Under the pieces are notes generated by a model that was not told the DNA's origin, searched no databases, and saw nothing but the letters and a program-made list of their open reading frames with translations. The translations under genes and the position numbers were made by a program. From JANNOG01 sp964516515 (GTDB lineage Bacteria > Actinomycetota > Actinomycetes > Actinomycetales > JBBAYJ01), in contig CAZEYA010000078.1 of NCBI GenBank assembly GCA_964516515.1, forward strand, positions 1 to 16,189: DNA of 16,189 nt, written 5' to 3'. This document shows positions 14,040 to 16,189 of this stretch, one piece after another (positions within the stretch are counted from its first letter, which is position 1; every line of letters begins with the position of its first letter).

Positions 14040-14045
14040 AGCCTA
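14040..14045 (-). promoter_or_regulatory. Possible -10 hexamer (TAGGCT on the minus strand) for the PAC2 gene
   Basis: Reading the minus strand, TAGGCT occupies 14045-14040, the same hexamer that precedes mshC. A start about seven bases on would give an untranslated leader of roughly 90 nt before GTG 13945. That agrees with this gene having a Shine-Dalgarno while the leaderless genes do not. Confidence 0.4.
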
Positions 14046-14053
14046 CGGCTACC

Positions 14054-14059
14054 TAGACT
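14054..14059 (+). promoter_or_regulatory. Probable leaderless -10 hexamer (TAGACT) for metH
   Basis: TAGACT ends eight bases before the metH ATG. With so short a leader there is no room for a cobalamin, SAM or SAH riboswitch between promoter and gene. Confidence 0.55.
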
Positions 14060-14067
14060 GCCCCCTC

Positions 14068-16189
14068 ATGGACACGCGGGTCGCACAATTGATGACTGCC
14101 ATGACGGAGCGGGTGGTCATCGCGGACGGCGCGATGGGCACCATGCTGCAGCAGGCCGGGGTCACCCTGGCCGATACCGAAGGACACGACGGTTGCAACG
14201 AGGTGCTCAACGTCACCCGCCCCGACATCGTCCGGGCGGTGCACGAGGAGTTCCTCGCGGTGGGTTGTGACGCGGTGGAGACGAACACCTTCGGGGCCAA
14301 CCTGCCGAACCTGTCCGAGTACGGCATCGCCGAGCGGATCCGGGAATTCAGCCACGCCGGTGCCGTCATCGCCCGCGAGGCGGCCGACGCCTGGTCGACG
14401 GCCGACCGACCGCGCTGGGTGATCGGGTCGATCGGACCCGGCACCCGGTTGCCCACCTTGGGCCAGGCCCGCTTCGCCGACCTCCGAGACAGCTACACAG
14501 AACAGGTCAGCGGCCTGATCACCGGCGGCGCGGACCTGCTGCTGGTGGAGACCGCGCAGGACCCGTTGCAGGCCAGGGCCGCGGTCGTCGGGGCGCGCCG
14601 GGCGATGGCGGCCCTGGATCAGGAGTTGCCGATCATGGTGCAGATCACGGTGGAGACCACCGGCACCATGCTGCTGGGTACCGAGACGCCGGCCGCCGTG
14701 GCGATGCTGCGCGGGCTGCGGGTGCAGGGGATGGGAATGAACTGCGCGACCGGCCCGGCCGAGATGGGCGAGCACCTGCGGTACATGTCGCGCCACGCGC
14801 CCGGTGTGCTGACCTGCATGCCGAACGCGGGTCTGCCGGAGCTCACATCCGCCGGCGCCCACTACCCGCTGACCCCGGACGAGCTGGCCGAGGCCCACCA
14901 CCGCTTCGTCACCGAGCTGGGCGCGACGCTGGTCGGGGGCTGTTGCGGTACCACCCCGGATCACCTCGCGGCGGTGGTCGACCGAGTCGGCATGCCCGGC
15001 CGCCGGACGGTGCCGCGGGCCCGTACTCCGCACCCCGAGCCGGGGGCGGCCAGTCTGTACTCGCTGGCGGCGTTCAAGCAGGACGTCTCCTACCTGGCGA
15101 TCGGCGAGCGGGCCAATGCCAACGGCAGCAAGGCGTTCCGGGACGCGATGGTCGCGGGGGACTGGCAGCAGTGCATCGATATCGCTCGCGGCCAGACCCG
15201 CGACGGGGCGCACCTGCTGGATGTCTGCGTCGACCATGTGGGCCGTGACGGCGTCGCCGACGTCCGCGACGTGGTCTCCCGGTTGGCGACCTCCTCGACG
15301 CTGCCGCTGGTCATCGACTCCACCGAGCCGGCCGTCATCGCTGCCGCCCTGGAGCTGGTTCCTGGCCGGGCGCTGGTCAACAGCGTCAATTTCGAGGACG
15401 GCGACGGCCCGGACTCCCGCTACCGCCGCATCCTCGACCTCGCCCTGGAGCACGGTGCCGCCCTGGTGGCGCTGACCATCGACGAGCAGGGGCAGGCGCG
15501 GACGGTCGAGGACAAGGTGGCGATCGCCGAACGACTGATCACCGACCTCACAGCGAACGGGGTCGAGGTCAGCGACATCCTCATCGACTGCCTGACCTTC
15601 CCGATCACCACCGGCCAGGCGGAGTCGCGCGGCGACGCGGTCGCCACGCTGCAGGCGATCTCCACGATCACGCAGCGCTACCCCGACGTGGGCACCGTCC
15701 TCGGTGTCTCCAATGTCTCCTTCGGGCTCGCCCCGCAGGCGCGCGCCGTGCTCAACTCGGTGTTCCTGCACGAGGCTGTCGCGGCCGGGCTGAGCGCGGC
15801 GATCGTGCACCCCTCTCGGATCCTGCCGATGACGCGGATCCCGGATGATCAGCGCGAGGTGGCACTCGACCTCGTCCACGACCGCCGGCGGGAGGGCTAC
15901 GACCCGCTGACGAGGTTCCTCGAACTCTTCACGGGGGTCAGCGCTGCGGACACCCGTGCCGACCGGCTCGCCGAGCTCAACGCGCTGCCGGTCGCGCAGC
16001 GGCTGAGCCGACGGATCATCGACGGCGAACGGGCCGGGCTGGAGGCAGATCTCGATGTGGCCATGGCCGAGGGTCACGCGCCGCTGGACATCGTCAACGA
16101 CCACCTGCTGACGGGGATGCGCGAGGTCGGTGAACTGTTCGGTCGCGGTGAGATGCAGCTGCCGTTCGTGCTCACCTCCGCGGAGGTGA
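14068..16189 (+). CDS. metH: Cobalamin-dependent methionine synthase MetH, N-terminal 707 codons (3' end outside window)
   Basis: MetH transfers a methyl group from 5-methyltetrahydrofolate to homocysteine through methylcobalamin, giving methionine in the cytosol. The frame from ATG 14068 stays open to the window edge. Residues 1 to about 310 are the homocysteine module: D-G-A-M-G-T-M-L, E-T-N-T-F-G-A-N, and zinc ligands C226 (M-N-C-A-T-G-P) and C292-C293 (G-G-C-C-G-T-T-P). Residues about 330-590 are the folate barrel: I-G-E-R-A-N-A-N-G-S-K-A-F (345-357; many relatives have Thr at 349, here Ala), I-D-S-T-E-P, V-N-S-V-N-F-E-D-G, V-L-G-V-S-N-V-S-F-G-L. From about 625 the cobalamin cap domain begins, ending at E-M-Q-L-P-F-V-L-T-S-A-E-V. 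The cobalamin-binding D-x-H-x-x-G site and the activation domain lie beyond the window. A full protein would be near 1,200 residues. Confidence 0.98.
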   Translation, partial: MDTRVAQLMTAMTERVVIADGAMGTMLQQAGVTLADTEGHDGCNEVLNVTRPDIVRAVHEEFLAVGCDAVETNTFGANLPNLSEYGIAERIREFSHAGAVIAREAADAWSTADRPRWVIGSIGPGTRLPTLGQARFADLRDSYTEQVSGLITGGADLLLVETAQDPLQARAAVVGARRAMAALDQELPIMVQITVETTGTMLLGTETPAAVAMLRGLRVQGMGMNCATGPAEMGEHLRYMSRHAPGVLTCMPNAGLPELTSAGAHYPLTPDELAEAHHRFVTELGATLVGGCCGTTPDHLAAVVDRVGMPGRRTVPRARTPHPEPGAASLYSLAAFKQDVSYLAIGERANANGSKAFRDAMVAGDWQQCIDIARGQTRDGAHLLDVCVDHVGRDGVADVRDVVSRLATSSTLPLVIDSTEPAVIAAALELVPGRALVNSVNFEDGDGPDSRYRRILDLALEHGAALVALTIDEQGQARTVEDKVAIAERLITDLTANGVEVSDILIDCLTFPITTGQAESRGDAVATLQAISTITQRYPDVGTVLGVSNVSFGLAPQARAVLNSVFLHEAVAAGLSAAIVHPSRILPMTRIPDDQREVALDLVHDRRREGYDPLTRFLELFTGVSAADTRADRLAELNALPVAQRLSRRIIDGERAGLEADLDVAMAEGHAPLDIVNDHLLTGMREVGELFGRGEMQLPFVLTSAEV

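Noticed and set aside
14060..14067. SAH, SAM or cobalamin riboswitch before metH
   Set aside because: Only about eight bases separate the likely -10 element from ATG, and the whole divergent intergenic region is about 120 bases without a recognisable riboswitch core.
14053..16104. Minus-strand open frame of 683 codons opposite metH
   Set aside because: The plus strand encodes unmistakable MetH with its zinc cysteines and folate-barrel motifs; the antisense product is low-complexity.

Overview
The window is about 70% GC and reads as the chromosome of a flagellated high-GC actinobacterium. GTG starts are common, and the genes include a mycothiol biosynthesis ligase (mshC), a probable F420-dependent oxidoreductase and several protein families largely confined to Actinobacteria (DUF5703, DUF3090, SCO1664-like). 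Motility genes plus CsrA narrow this to flagellated lineages such as Geodermatophilales, Nakamurellales, Kineosporiales or Nocardioidales. I cannot choose among them from the sequence.

Region 1 (1-5072, + strand) is the end of a flagellar export and regulation block. It holds the C-terminal part of FlhB starting at its self-cleavage site, complete FlhA, a 639-residue FlhF-like protein whose GTPase domain appears to have lost its P-loop, a small one-helix membrane protein, and CsrA with a long C-terminal tail and its own promoter. FlhA, the FlhF-like protein and the small protein are tightly packed or overlap. A 204-base gap separates flhB from flhA.

Region 2 (5073-5520) is the junction. It carries a tRNA-Leu(GAG) on the minus strand and a candidate 58-residue minus-strand gene.

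Region 3 (5521-16189) is a housekeeping block whose content and order resemble, from memory, the Rv2124c-Rv2141c neighbourhood of Mycobacterium tuberculosis and the SCO1657-SCO1666 area of Streptomyces. It contains an M20 metallopeptidase, DUF5703 (minus), an acidic small protein, an LLM-class oxidoreductase overlapping uppP (undecaprenyl-diphosphate phosphatase), a histidine phosphatase, DUF3090, an SCO1664-family kinase-fold protein, mshC, a PAC2-family protein (minus) and the first 707 codons of cobalamin-dependent methionine synthase metH (open at the window edge).

The most striking pattern across the window is regulatory. Eight plus-strand genes each have a TANNNT -10 hexamer (mostly TAGGNT or TACNNT) ending 6-8 bases before the start codon, as expected for leaderless mRNAs. 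The other internal plus-strand genes are mostly those that overlap the preceding gene and are probably translationally coupled. I see no mobile element, CRISPR array, rRNA or riboswitch.
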